A DNA stretch of 64,000 bases from Galeruca laticollis (taxonomy: Eukaryota > Arthropoda > Insecta > Coleoptera > Chrysomelidae), in the NCBI GenBank assembly GCA_963921935.1, contig OY998178.1, positions 51,452,951-51,516,950 on the forward strand. The letters are read 5' to 3'. Positions within the stretch are counted from its first letter, which is position 1; every line of letters starts with the position of its first letter. Of this stretch, positions 32,436 through 41,563 are shown piece after piece. A program made the position numbers and the translations under genes. The notes beneath the pieces are model-generated. The model saw only the letters and a list, made by a program, of their open reading frames with translations. It did no database searches and was not told the origin of the DNA.

Positions 32436-34045
32436 TTACATTTGTTTCCGGTCAACGTATCTGAACATACGATTTTTGTGTACGATTTGCGTCTTATTGT
32501 CTGGAGATGTGATCTCGCAGTTTACACCTGTTATTCCCGATATTTTAAACGGACCTAAATAATGTGGATCAAATTTATTTCTACCTTCATTTTTTAAAAT
32601 TACTAATTCCCCTATTCTAAAATTTACAGGTGAGGAATCCTTTTCACTACTACTGACTCTATTTAGCTTATTATTTATTAGAAACTGTCTGGCTCTTTCA
32701 TTAGCGTATTGTAATTTGTACTTCAATTCCTTATCATATCTTTCAAAATTATAACATGGTTCGATTTTTTCACCTAAGAATTCTGGCAAATTGGGCTTTC
32801 TCCCGAATAGTAACTCAAAAGGAGTGTATCCATGATATGTACTCGGGGTAGTATTATAACAGTAAGCAAACGTTTTAACAAACTCACACCAGTTATTCCT
32901 GGAGTCTGCGATAAAGTGTCTTACATACTCATTAAATGTTCGGTGTAACCTTTCACAACTGCCTATTGCTTCGTGATGGTAAGCCGATGAAAAATTATGT
33001 TTTATATTTAAAAGTTCCGCTAAATTCTTCATTATCTCATTCTTGTATTCTGTTCCCTGATCTGTTCTTATCTCCTTCATCAGCCCGTAATTCGGTATAA
33101 AATTGTCGAATATTGCTTTTGCTATAGTGTGTGCTTCTTTATTCTGAACTGGTATCATAACTGCGTATTTAGTTAGTTCGCATAGTATTGTAATGCAATA
33201 ACGATTCCCGTTGTTACTTTCTACAAACGGACCTATTGTGTCTATGTAAATAATATCAAACGGTTTTATCCCTGTATCTGTGATGACAAATTTTTCTTTA
33301 TGAGTAATCTTTGCTTTGTTTACTTGACATTTATGACAATTCTTTACGTACTTTCTTACGTCTCTCTCCATGTTTTTCCATTTGAAATTTGCTCTTAGTT
33401 TCTTTAATAATCTATTATTTCCTACATGTCCTCCAAACATTGGATCGTTGTGGTATCTTTCTAATATCTTTTTGATCTCTTCTTTTTGCTGTACCGTTCT
33501 TGGTACTTCACATATACATGTTTGAATACTTTTTAACCTTTGATTTCCTACTTCTGTAAATTCTTTTACTGTGCACTTTTGAAATATATCATCATTTGTA
33601 TATATTTTCATTCTTTTTACTTCATTTCTTACCGATAGCTCTTCAAGCTTTTCCAACGTTCGTCCTAGGTCGAAGTTGTTTAATCCGATATTTACGGCTT
33701 CACTAAATTTCAACTTATTTTTGATCCGAATGCTCATCCTTAGCGAGATACGGTTATTTTCAAAATGTAAAATTGGTAATTTATGTGCCTCAAGATTGTT
33801 TAAAACTTTTATTACTGCTGGTTTTTGTATTCTTACTTCCTTTGTTTCCACGTTATTCTTTTGATCCTTTCCTGTTTGGGCGTTTTCTTTTTGCGCTTGT
33901 GCTCTTGTGATTGCTAAGACATGTGAATTATGTATGTATTAATCCTTAAGTTCATCTATGGATATTCTCGATATGCTATCCGCGTAATTCGATGTACCTT
34001 TAACATATTGTATTTCAAAATCGTATTCTTCCAAATCGATCAAAT
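32436..34045 (-). CDS. pol: Gypsy II pol remnant: RNase H tail plus integrase
   Basis: Minus strand. The first residues, LEEYDFEIQYVKGTSNYADS (34040-33975), are the end of gypsy RNase H. A single TAA near 33940 follows, then an open frame of about 470 codons. Counting from codon 33851 as residue 1, integrase shows H134/H142/C172/C175 of the zinc finger. The DDE triad is D204 (YIDTIGPF), D264 (RTDQGTEY) and E300 (GSCERLH). The GPF-type C-terminal module is YLGPFKISG (431-439). All catalytic residues are intact. Translation would need readthrough, or production from a larger polyprotein that this copy lacks. Integrase inserts the cDNA into the host genome. Confidence 0.88.
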
Positions 34046-34057
34046 TTCAAATTTTTC

Positions 34058-35869
34058 CTAGACAATGTATTTTTCTCTTAATTGATTAAAAGTTTTATCG
34101 CTGAAAATTTTATCCAAAATTTTCGGATTAGTTTCGTTATTCTCCTTATATGTTGATTTGTTCCATCCTGTATGTATTTCAAACTGCTTCTTCCTTTCTT
34201 CTAATTCTTTTAGACTATATACGTTATCATTGATTAATAATGTATTATCAATTATCTTAGCTTTAGCTCCACTTTCTCTCGCCTGTTTCATGTATCTTAT
34301 TAACTGTTTTCTCTGTTCCAATATATCTTTTGGATAATCTTCATCAATGTATATTTTTGTTCCTTTTAGTTTATCCGTTCCGTTCAAAGTCTCTACTTTC
34401 TTATTCACATCTTTCATCATTATTAATACTGGTCTATTTTTGTTACTGGTTTTGTTTCCTAATCTTTTACATTTCAAAATATCTGTTTTAACATCTACTG
34501 TGTTATTAACCTTGTTCAATACATCTTCTAATTTGTTTTCTAGTTGTTCCTCATCCTCTTCGTTGTCTTCTTCTATACCATGTATTATTAAATTCTTCTC
34601 TCTAAAATTTTTCTGAGTATCTGTCATGTTTCCTTGCAAAAATTCTGTTTTTTCTTTTAGTTCCTTATTTTCCATCCTTAAATCGTAGTTTTCTTTCTTT
34701 AACTGCGCTATTTGTCTACTCATTTCTTCAATTTTCTCTTCTATCTTGCATATTCTCACGTTATTTTTACTGTGGTTATTGTAATTATTATTCCTATTGA
34801 TATTCGTATTATAATTTTCGTATCTGCCATAGTTGTTCCTTTTATTATACTGTCGAAACGCTCTTCCTGGATGATTACCGTTATAAAATCCTCTGCTATT
34901 TCCACGCCTGTGATTATTCCTAACGTCGAAGTTTGACTTCCTGAAGAAATTCCTGTTATCTTTCATGTGTACAACTTGTTGTTGTCCTACTACGCCTTCC
35001 ACTGAAACCAATTTCGATAGTACCTCTTGTGTCGTTTCGAAACTTCCCGCTGCAATTATTGTTTTGGTTGCGTCCGTTGCGGCGTTCATAGTTACTGCCT
35101 TAATCGTCGCCTCCTTCGTATATTTTTCGGCTAGTCGTTCTGGCATCCCTTCCGATATGTATGCTGCCTGTAATCTTTCCGCCAATTTCTCTACCTCTGT
35201 TGCATACTGTGTAACATCTTTTCCATTTTGTTTTACTTTACCCAGTTTCGCTAAGAGAAGGCTTGGATTGTCTCCTCTTATCCCTGTTTTCAGTTTATTC
35301 TTGATGTCAGCAATGGAGTTTTCCGTCGTGATCAAGCTTCTGGCTTTTCCCGTTAACCTCGTTTTTATTAATAAAATAGCATTTTCTTCGTTACCCGTCA
35401 CATTTATTTGTAGTAAATCTAATGAATCTAAGAATGACTGTAATTTGTTTGCTTCACCGTTAAATTCGTTCGGTAACACTTTACTCGCAAAATTAAAAAA
35501 ATCATTCATACTAGTCGCCATTTTCAATTGTTTGCTTATTGCTTGTAATACCTCCGTATCGATTTCCTCCAAAATAGAGTTAGGTATTTTAATAATACAA
35601 TTTAACGCTTGAAATGCCCTAGCAGCCTTGTCTCTAATTTTATCTGAAAAATTTCTACAACTTTCTTGTTGTAATAAACTTAAATTTTTCCAATTTTTAC
35701 CTATTAATCTAACAAAATTATTATAAAGACCTACTATGGTATTAATTACTTCTATATGTATATCAGGATTTTTAGGAGTTTCTTTTTCCAAAACTCTTTT
35801 TCCCTGTTTATTAACTTCGTCCACAATTATTCGTAACTTATCATCAAAATCTTCCCACGTTATGGACAT
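34058..35869 (-). CDS. gag: Gypsy II Gag fused to LINE-ORF1-like coiled coil/RRM, 603 aa
   Basis: One uninterrupted frame from ATG 35869. Residues 1-~300 look like gypsy Gag, with helical capsid-type sequence (NDFFNFASKVLPNEFNGEAN and DVTQYATEVEKLAERL). Residues 303-370 are an Arg/Asn-rich nucleic-acid-binding stretch, with no CCHC knuckle. From about residue 374 (~34750) the character changes. A coiled coil (IEEMSRQIAQLKKENYDLRM) is followed by an RRM-like fold with EKNLIIHGIEED, CKRLGNK, RPVLIMMKD and LKGTKIYIDEDYPKDI. A C-terminal segment comes next (RKQLIRYMKQARESGAKAK...NDNVYSL). That coiled coil/RRM/C-terminal order is known from non-LTR ORF1 proteins, which are RNA chaperones, and not from gypsy Gag. 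The fusion ends ten bases before the RNase H tail. Confidence 0.85.
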   Translation of the reverse strand: MSITWEDFDDKLRIIVDEVNKQGKRVLEKETPKNPDIHIEVINTIVGLYNNFVRLIGKNWKNLSLLQQESCRNFSDKIRDKAARAFQALNCIIKIPNSILEEIDTEVLQAISKQLKMATSMNDFFNFASKVLPNEFNGEANKLQSFLDSLDLLQINVTGNEENAILLIKTRLTGKARSLITTENSIADIKNKLKTGIRGDNPSLLLAKLGKVKQNGKDVTQYATEVEKLAERLQAAYISEGMPERLAEKYTKEATIKAVTMNAATDATKTIIAAGSFETTQEVLSKLVSVEGVVGQQQVVHMKDNRNFFRKSNFDVRNNHRRGNSRGFYNGNHPGRAFRQYNKRNNYGRYENYNTNINRNNNYNNHSKNNVRICKIEEKIEEMSRQIAQLKKENYDLRMENKELKEKTEFLQGNMTDTQKNFREKNLIIHGIEEDNEEDEEQLENKLEDVLNKVNNTVDVKTDILKCKRLGNKTSNKNRPVLIMMKDVNKKVETLNGTDKLKGTKIYIDEDYPKDILEQRKQLIRYMKQARESGAKAKIIDNTLLINDNVYSLKELEERKKQFEIHTGWNKSTYKENNETNPKILDKIFSDKTFNQLREKYIV

Positions 35870-35919
35870 TTAAAGATTCGTACACAAGAATAGAATGTTT
35901 AGGTACTTACAGTTTTATT

Positions 35920-36153
35920 TTACACGGTGAGGGTTCCTGTTGCCTGCTTCGCTGCAATGCCTCTGTTGATATCTCTTTTCAGTGCCCTCCTGTGAGTTTT
36001 CCACACCAACCAGATAAATTTTAGAATGAAAGCTACAGTTATGATGTATAGTAGAACCATTACATGCGTCGTGAAACTGTCTTGTTGTACCATGAATGTA
36101 TTGTTGACTGTACCCGTTTCTTTTGCCTCTTGTTTTGTGGCTGAACCTCCCAT
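35920..36153 (-). CDS. Small N-myristoylated, single-pass membrane protein of gypsy II, 77 aa
   Basis: Minus strand, upstream of gag and separated from it by ~50 bases. I place the start at 36153, giving MGGSATKQEAKETG, where Gly2 and Thr6 match the N-myristoylation pattern. An in-frame upstream start at 36195 is possible but would bury the motif. Residues ~30-50 form one hydrophobic helix (VMVLLYIITVAFILKFIWLV), followed by a basic tail (THRRALKRDINR). I recall similar short MG-start, one-helix proteins beside gag in other insect gypsy-type elements; the role is not established. Membrane targeting of particles is inference. The frame is intact. Confidence 0.65.
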   Translation of the reverse strand: MGGSATKQEAKETGTVNNTFMVQQDSFTTHVMVLLYIITVAFILKFIWLVWKTHRRALKRDINRGIAAKQATGTLTV

Positions 36154-36234
36154 TGTTTGTTTTCTCCAAGGTCCCAAATTTAGATAAAAAACCATATATT
36201 TTCACGTGTCCTTATGGCGGGATCTCGGTTACCA

Positions 36235-36557
36235 TTAATTACCATTTATTTGCAGTTACCATTAGTTCTTAGGGTCCATATTACCGTATTTTTCCATTAC
36301 CATTAACTAGTACATGTAGTAGTGGCGATAACCATAATACAATTAATTTTATCATTACCATTTCGTTCTCAGGATCGCCATGTAGTGGCGATATCTATTT
36401 TACCATTAATTAGACCATAACCATTTTATAATTACCATGTCTCATTAGTTTGCAGGATCGCCATGTAGTGGCGATACCATTATACAATTAATTTTACCAT
36501 TTCCATTATACAATAAACATTTATTTCCATTTTACCATTTACTTCGCAGGATCGCCA
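36235..36557. repeat. Gypsy II leader: TTACCATT-rich repeats with repeated LTR/PBS junction
   Basis: On the plus strand aggatcgccatgtagtgg occurs at 36371, 36454 and, as the real LTR edge, at 36548. A partial form lies at 36314. The two internal copies continue gcgata. In element orientation this reads tatcgccactaca|tggcgatcct: the last bases of the LTR (cactaca) followed by the primer site (tggcgatcct). The spacing is about 83 and 94 bases. Between the copies, taccatta/accatt units recur many times. The repeats lie between the primer site and the first ORF. Confidence 0.85.
36540..36557 (-). other. Gypsy II primer-binding site
   Basis: In element orientation tggcgatcctgcgaag follows the LTR terminus directly. 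The TGGCGA start resembles the tRNA-Arg-type primer sites of mdg1/412-like elements. Confidence 0.6.
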
Positions 36558-37022
36558 TGTAGTGGTTACTTAGCAAGTGCCCTCGTAGATACCTCGATTA
36601 AACCATAACACCATTTATTGTTGAGAAACACTTACCTCGTAACCATGTGTTGGGGTTGAATAAGAAACACTTTGATTTAATTCACTGGGTTAGTATATTA
36701 ATCTAAATACAATTTACACATTAATCTACATTAGAACTATATCGAATATAAATACTGAGTTCTTTGCCATTTCTCAATGCTTAATTATTTATATGAAATA
36801 TTTGACAATACTTCAAGTCGATGACTTCAATTTCACGTTCAAGTTCAAAATATGAAAGAATGTTGTTTACCCTTCGGTCATGACTGATAAACAAACGTGT
36901 TATGAGTTCAATGTTATGAGTTCATTATCTCTTGAATATTAAAATTAGATATTATTATTAGATTCTATTTTTATACTTAATTAAAGACCTTTTGTCCTTA
37001 TTGTCTTTTATAACTCACTACA
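36558..37022 (-). repeat. Gypsy II 5' LTR (right in window)
   Basis: Pairs with 31839-32303. On the minus strand it starts tgtagtgag and ends taaccactaca. Followed by CCTT, the duplicated target. Confidence 0.95.
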
Positions 37023-37026
37023 CCTT

Positions 37027-37694
37027 GATACCATAAGCGGAATTTAGCCGATATCACAGTTATTTGAATAGAGAGAGGGGAACGAATCCTTAGGAGTTCC
37101 TGTTATCTGGTGTAATTCGAAGTATATTTTAAAAAAAAAGGAAAAATCTAATCTAAAGTGGTATTTCAATTTCCGTCTATAAATTTTACTATGTTCAATT
37201 TTACAAAAGGTAAATCAAACTGTAATTCCTTCGATCGTTTTCTCAATTGTATTTTATGAGCCCTTTGCTAAGAAGTGAAACTGTCGACTTTCCATATATT
37301 GTGTAATTTCTTCTTTTGTTTTGTTTGTTGTCAATTATAAGTAATAAGAGTATCGTCCCTCTCATCTTTTCAAAATTATAAACCTTTTGTTCTAATTTGG
37401 CGACTATAATTTTAATCAATTTCTGACTGTGTTGATTATAAATTTCGACTAACTTATAAGGGAATATATTTATTAAGTGAACTCGACCTTTTATTTAGAA
37501 TACTTCTAACCTTTCTTTTATAAATCCTCGTATTGTAAACCGAGGTCGAATTTTAAGCTCTTTTGGGAAGAACTGCCTTAGTCCGCTCAAAAGTAATGAT
37601 TCTCCTTTTGTAAGTGAGAGAAACTCTAGGTAACTAGAACATCCACGCATTGGCAAAGGGTTACTCATAATTATTATTACAAGTAACGTAAGGG
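37027..37694. other. Unexplained block between the two halves of the pogo gene
   Basis: This 670-bp block separates the gypsy II insertion point from the recognisable resumption of the pogo transposase, and the corresponding protein region is not visible in it. Just before the resumption is an inverted pair, gtaacgtaagggtcgt/acgaccctggtagcgttac (37684-37722). A further small insertion is likely. No gene. Confidence 0.4.
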
Positions 37695-37850
37695 TCGTTA
37701 AACGACCCTGGTAGCGTTACACAGTTTATTACGCGTAAGCCTGCAGGAAAGGTACTACTTTTATTAGATGGACATTCCTCACATTGTAGCAACGTTGAAA
37801 AGCTCGAATATGCAGCTGAGAATGATGTCATTCTCTTTTGTTTTCCATTC
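37695..37850 (+). pseudogene. Pogo transposase, continuation after gypsy II
   Basis: In one plus-strand frame the block reads QFITRKPAGKVLLLLDGHSS, then HCSNVEKLEYAAENDVILF, the second catalytic aspartate region of the pogoP family. It continues the gene begun at 31151. It breaks off at about 37850 where non-LTR ORF1 sequence starts, so the third aspartate and the C terminus are absent here. Confidence 0.7.
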
Positions 37851-38582
37851 TTTGTTTTAGTACACCAATCTTCGTTACACTTGACAATATCCAAATTCCT
37901 GATTATATATTTATTAATCATGATAATACAGCATACAAAGTTTTTATAGCAGAAGATGGAATGGCTTGTTTCAAATGTCGCCAGACAGGACATCTTGCAG
38001 CACATTGTCCAGTTTCTTTCTCGGCTAATTTAAGTCAACAACAGACTAAGACAACTCCCACACCTACTACATTATCAACTAATAGCGCTACAACAAGCAC
38101 ATTTACCCCTACTGTCTATATAATAGAACCCTCTACTATTGGAGTAATCAACAACCCTAACACACCAATTCTATTACCAACTAATACTCCAAAAAGATCC
38201 GCATTTTAAAGTCGCAATATAGAAGAAATAAGCTTAGAATCAACTTTCCAAAATCCAAATCCTATTAAGAAAACAATAAAAAAGGTGGAACCACCTCAAC
38301 AGTGGTACCAGCAATTATACTGTAAAATTTTTACTTGAACCAGCCAAAGCTTATATAACAGACAGTTCTGAAGGACTGCCATTAAACTACAAACAACTTG
38401 TAGACCTGTTTGAAAACACTCTTGGCTCTCATAATGCCTTGGAAATAGTTAAGGACACGACAGACTATTGATCTCTAGTTATCATGTTAACCAAAATTTA
38501 CTCTCTGCTTACAGAAAGACGAATTAAAACTCAAATTACTAAATGTTAAAGTGCATAATTCTGATGCAATAAAATTAGTTAG
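37851..38582 (+). pseudogene. Non-LTR retrotransposon ORF1, part 1 (CCHC knuckle)
   Basis: Plus strand. The frame ending at 38209 holds KVFIAEDGMACFKCRQTGHL, with a CCHC zinc knuckle (CxxCxxxxHxxxxC) followed by a Ser/Thr/Pro-rich spacer. After a stop it continues in another frame through KFLLEPAKAYITDSSEGLPL and LVDLFENTLGSHNALEIVKD to LVSRYS. There the copia element begins. Such ORF1 proteins bind element RNA. The copy is 5'-truncated and has several stops. Confidence 0.7.
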
Positions 38583-38824
38583 CCGTTATTCCAAATGAAC
38601 TTGATTATAGATGGCGCCACACTATCTAAAAACTAAGAATATTATTGATCTCTGTTTCTGGCTGTAAAACAGGCGAGTAGTAGGCCTCTTATAAAAGAGA
38701 GTGTGGTTATATGTACAAATATACATATATAAAAATGACAAGCTAAAAAAATTTAGTTTTTTCATTATAAAACTTTTGCACTGTTTCCATTAAAAGTTAG
38801 TGAAATACTGGGTGTTTTAATATA
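38583..38824 (+). repeat. Copia 5' LTR (split by pogoP2)
   Basis: Matches 45480-~45722 beginning ccg.tattcca.atgaac and including gattatagatggcgccacac and aatactgggtgttttaatat. The last bases (ataacttc) lie beyond pogoP2 at 41436-41443. Confidence 0.85.
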
Positions 38825-39000
38825 GAGTAAATTGGGGGAATATGCCGCGCTGGGTAATACGCCGCAGTTTGATATTTCCGTTCCAAGTCAACATTTGGCA
38901 ACAATGGTCGTTCATCCATATTTGTGTCAGACAGAAAACAAGCGTGAATCATTCGCAAATCGAAACCATTAGTTTTTTAGTGAGTGACGTCGATATAAAG

Positions 39001-39280
39001 GTAAGCACCGTGTAAAATAGTTTCTAATGTTAAGTTATATACAGTGGTGAAGGAAGTCTTAAGCAGATTTCGTCAATTTTAATAGAAGTGTGTCAAAGAA
39101 TGATTCATAACCTTACTCTTTTTTGGCGGAACACTCTGTTAAACGTATGATAAATATGTGTTTTGATTTTTTATTTGTCATAAGATGCAATATGGGGTAT
39201 TATGCGTCACATTTTTTCAACTGCGGCGTATTACCCCGAGCGTATTACTCTTACCCTTACCTGCTTTTTTTTGGTTTCAG
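39001..39280 (+). other. PogoP2 5'-UTR intron
   Basis: Donor aaag|gtaagc at 39001. Acceptor ttttttttggtttcag ends at 39280, adjacent to the ATG. Same layout as pogoP1. Inferred from consensus. Confidence 0.5.
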
Positions 39281-41089
39281 ATGCCTCGTACTTTTGTTCG
39301 GAAAAACGTTAGAGCTTTATGGTCAGAAGAAGATCTTGGCAATGCCATTGAAGATCTTAGACATGGTAGAGGATCTGTTCGCCAAATTAGCTGTACTTAT
39401 AACGTTCCTGCCCGTACTTTGATGAGAAGAATGCGGTCTGGAAACCTCCGCAAAGAAAAATTGGGCCGCAAAAGTTGTCTAACTTCAGATCATGAAGCAA
39501 GTTTGGTAAAATACATCCAAACTATGGAAAAGCATGGATTTGCACTTACATCAGTTGATGTGAAAAAGATTGCATTTTCTTTTGCGGTTCAAAATAATAT
39601 TTCAAATACCTTTAATGTCGAGAAAAAGCAAGCTGGGTATGACTGGTTTGTATCGTTTATGAAAAGACATCCTGAATTGTCAATTCGCCAAGCTCAAGGA
39701 ATGTCTGTAGCGCGAGCGCAAGGCATGTCTAAGAATGAATGCGAACGATATTTTGATCTGTTGCAGAAAACATTAACAGATAATGACTTAATGAACACCC
39801 CGAGAAAAATATTTAATATCGATGAATCAGGGCTACAACTTAACAATAACCCAGGAAAAGTTATTGCCACTAAAGGCACCAAAACCGTAAACTGCGTTAC
39901 AAGTGGTGAGAAAGGTGAGACGGTGTCAGTTATAGCCTGTGTTAATGCAGAAGGTCATTTTCTTCCTCCCGTTTGTATCTTTAAAGGCAAGAAGAAAAAA
40001 CAAGAGTTCGAAGATGGTTTGCCTCCTGGGGGTAAAGTTATAATGAATGAAAAATCGGCATATGTAACAACAGATATTTTTAAAATATGGCTTCGAGAGC
40101 ACTTTATTGCCAGAAAAGAGCCAGGTAAAGTATTGCTCATTTTAGATGGCCATTCGTCGCACTGTTCGGATGTAGAATTATTAGATTTAGCCGCAAGCAA
40201 CGATGTCATCATGTTGTGTCTACCAAGCCATACGACACACTGGCTTCAGCCACTAGACAGATCGTTTTTCAAACCTTTAAAAACCTATTGGTCACAAGCC
40301 TGTAATAACTGGATACATAATCATCCTGGTCGGAAATTGAATAGGCTACAGTTTCCAGCACTCTTAAACAATGCATGGTGTAAAGCAGCTACGGTTCAAA
40401 ACGGGGTTTCGGGTTTCAGAACCTGCGGAATCCATCCATTTAATGCAACCATAATTCCCGATCATGCTTTCATCCAGCATACTCCCGCGACAATTCCTAG
40501 GAACAATAATTTAGAACAAAATGCTGATGGTGTTATTCCTGATGATGCCGACAACAATGTTGAAGATAATCCTAATGATGAGGTCAATAATATTCATAAC
40601 AACGAAGTATCATTTGAAGCGATCGTACCTATTCCAGCTATACCTGGTCCAAGTGGGTGTCAGAAGAGAAAGCAGCATGCTCAGTTACTTACATGCCCAG
40701 AAACAATTGCAGAGAAACGAAAGAAAAGAGAAATTAAAGACAAAAAGGAAGCAGCAAAGCTAAAACGTAAAAAAAATAAGATGGAAAAAGATGAGGCCGA
40801 TAAAGAGAACAAAGGAAAAAAGAAGACATTCACTCAAAAGAAAAGACGTGATGCTAATCCTGATACTAGTTCATCAGAAAGCGAATTAGAAGTGCCTACA
40901 ATGGAGAGCGGTGAATCAGAATTGGAATACGATGAATCAGAATATTGTGCACAATGCCGTGGATACTATTTTGATAAAAAAGGACCAAAATGTGATTGGT
41001 TGCAATGTGTGCAATGTAATCATTGGGTTCACGAGATATGTACTCCATCAAACATATATTGTGCAGATTGTGTTCCAGATCAGACATAA
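39281..41089 (+). CDS. PogoP2 transposase with C-terminal PHD-like finger, 602 aa
   Basis: Same architecture as the pogoP1 protein: HTH (1-55), second DNA-binding part, DDE residues D181/D289/D326, KR-rich linker, then the C4HC3-like finger at 556-597. The finger spacing is CxxC...CxxC...HxxC...CxxC, with the signature WLQCVQCNHWVHEIC. The residues I see differing from copy 1 are few (for example V143 here for I, L170 for V, H274 for P, D600 for N). The in-frame codons upstream back to 39185 overlap the predicted intron and are not taken as coding. Intact, and the most likely active source or product together with pogoP1. Confidence 0.93.
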   Translation: MPRTFVRKNVRALWSEEDLGNAIEDLRHGRGSVRQISCTYNVPARTLMRRMRSGNLRKEKLGRKSCLTSDHEASLVKYIQTMEKHGFALTSVDVKKIAFSFAVQNNISNTFNVEKKQAGYDWFVSFMKRHPELSIRQAQGMSVARAQGMSKNECERYFDLLQKTLTDNDLMNTPRKIFNIDESGLQLNNNPGKVIATKGTKTVNCVTSGEKGETVSVIACVNAEGHFLPPVCIFKGKKKKQEFEDGLPPGGKVIMNEKSAYVTTDIFKIWLREHFIARKEPGKVLLILDGHSSHCSDVELLDLAASNDVIMLCLPSHTTHWLQPLDRSFFKPLKTYWSQACNNWIHNHPGRKLNRLQFPALLNNAWCKAATVQNGVSGFRTCGIHPFNATIIPDHAFIQHTPATIPRNNNLEQNADGVIPDDADNNVEDNPNDEVNNIHNNEVSFEAIVPIPAIPGPSGCQKRKQHAQLLTCPETIAEKRKKREIKDKKEAAKLKRKKNKMEKDEADKENKGKKKTFTQKKRRDANPDTSSSESELEVPTMESGESELEYDESEYCAQCRGYYFDKKGPKCDWLQCVQCNHWVHEICTPSNIYCADCVPDQT

Positions 41090-41433
41090 GATTAGACATA
41101 AGATTCAGTAATATATAATATGTAATGTTGTAAAAATAAAGTTTTTTTTTCAGTTTCATGAAATATTTTATTTCTTACGAGAATAGCATGTTGCCATATT
41201 ACTCATCGTATGATGCCATATTACCCATGGTATGGGGTAAAATGGCAATAGAGTATCACTATGCATTTTTACTTCTAATCTTTCGCTGTGTGTGAATATG
41301 GCATCGAGCGACTCTGAACACATACATATATTGTGTAAGCTCTAACGTGCAGCCATCGTGTTTCAGCTAGGCGCGTTGGTTCTTAGAATGTGGGCATTTG
41401 AATTTTATGTTGCCATATTACCCCAATTTACTC

Positions 41434-41563
41434 TAATAACTTCAGGTTATGGGCCGAGTCCCGTTTTGTGCATAAAAATTAAAACCGACGTAGTTTAAGA
41501 AAACTGTAAAAACTTAAAATCTTTGTGAAATAAAATAACCAAAAAACGTGTAAAGTGGTAAAA
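41434..41563 (+). other. Copia LTR end, primer site and leader
   Basis: After pogoP2 the LTR ends with ataacttc. The primer site aggttatgggccgagtc follows, then ~100 bases of leader before gag. Confidence 0.6.

Larger units (their letters stand above)
31839..37022 (-). mobile_element. Young chimeric Ty3/gypsy element (gypsy II)
   Basis: 5,184 bp in minus orientation, with two 465-bp LTRs that I read as differing at one base. The target duplication is CCTT (31835-31838 and 37023-37026). Order along the element: 5' LTR, primer site, repeated leader, small membrane-protein ORF, gag with a LINE-ORF1-like C-terminal half, a short RNase H tail, integrase, polypurine tract, 3' LTR. Protease, reverse transcriptase and most of RNase H are replaced or missing. 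The near-identical LTRs mean this deleted, chimeric form itself inserted recently, presumably using RT supplied by a complete relative. Confidence 0.92.
38825..41433 (+). mobile_element. Complete pogo transposon with PHD-finger transposase, copy 2 (pogoP2)
   Basis: 2,609 bp, flanked by TA at 38823-38824 and 41434-41435. The ends begin gagtaaattggggg on the left and, inverted, gagtaaattggggt on the right. Almost identical to pogoP1, in the opposite orientation. The 3' LTR of the host copia shows the unoccupied sequence ttttaatataataacttc, which directly confirms the TA target and both element ends. Confidence 0.95.

Noticed and set aside
32436..33851. Integrase frame taken as a stand-alone gene starting at 33851
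   Set aside because: The codon at 33851 is GTG, not ATG, and the frame continues upstream into an RNase H tail. It is part of pol, not a separate gene.
36195..36195. Upstream ATG for the small gypsy II membrane protein
   Set aside because: Would place 14 residues before the MGGSAT motif. The downstream start gives a coherent myristoylation-plus-helix protein, though this is not proven.
36235..36557. Repeated leader read as a CRISPR-like array
   Set aside because: Copies are few, spacers are repetitive themselves, and the repeats equal the LTR/primer junction of a retrotransposon in a eukaryotic sequence.
39185..39280. Upstream extension of the pogoP2 protein (and the equivalent in pogoP1)
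   Set aside because: It overlaps a good donor-acceptor intron, the family start is MPR-x-F/Y-K/R-RK, and pogoA has the same AG|ATG layout.
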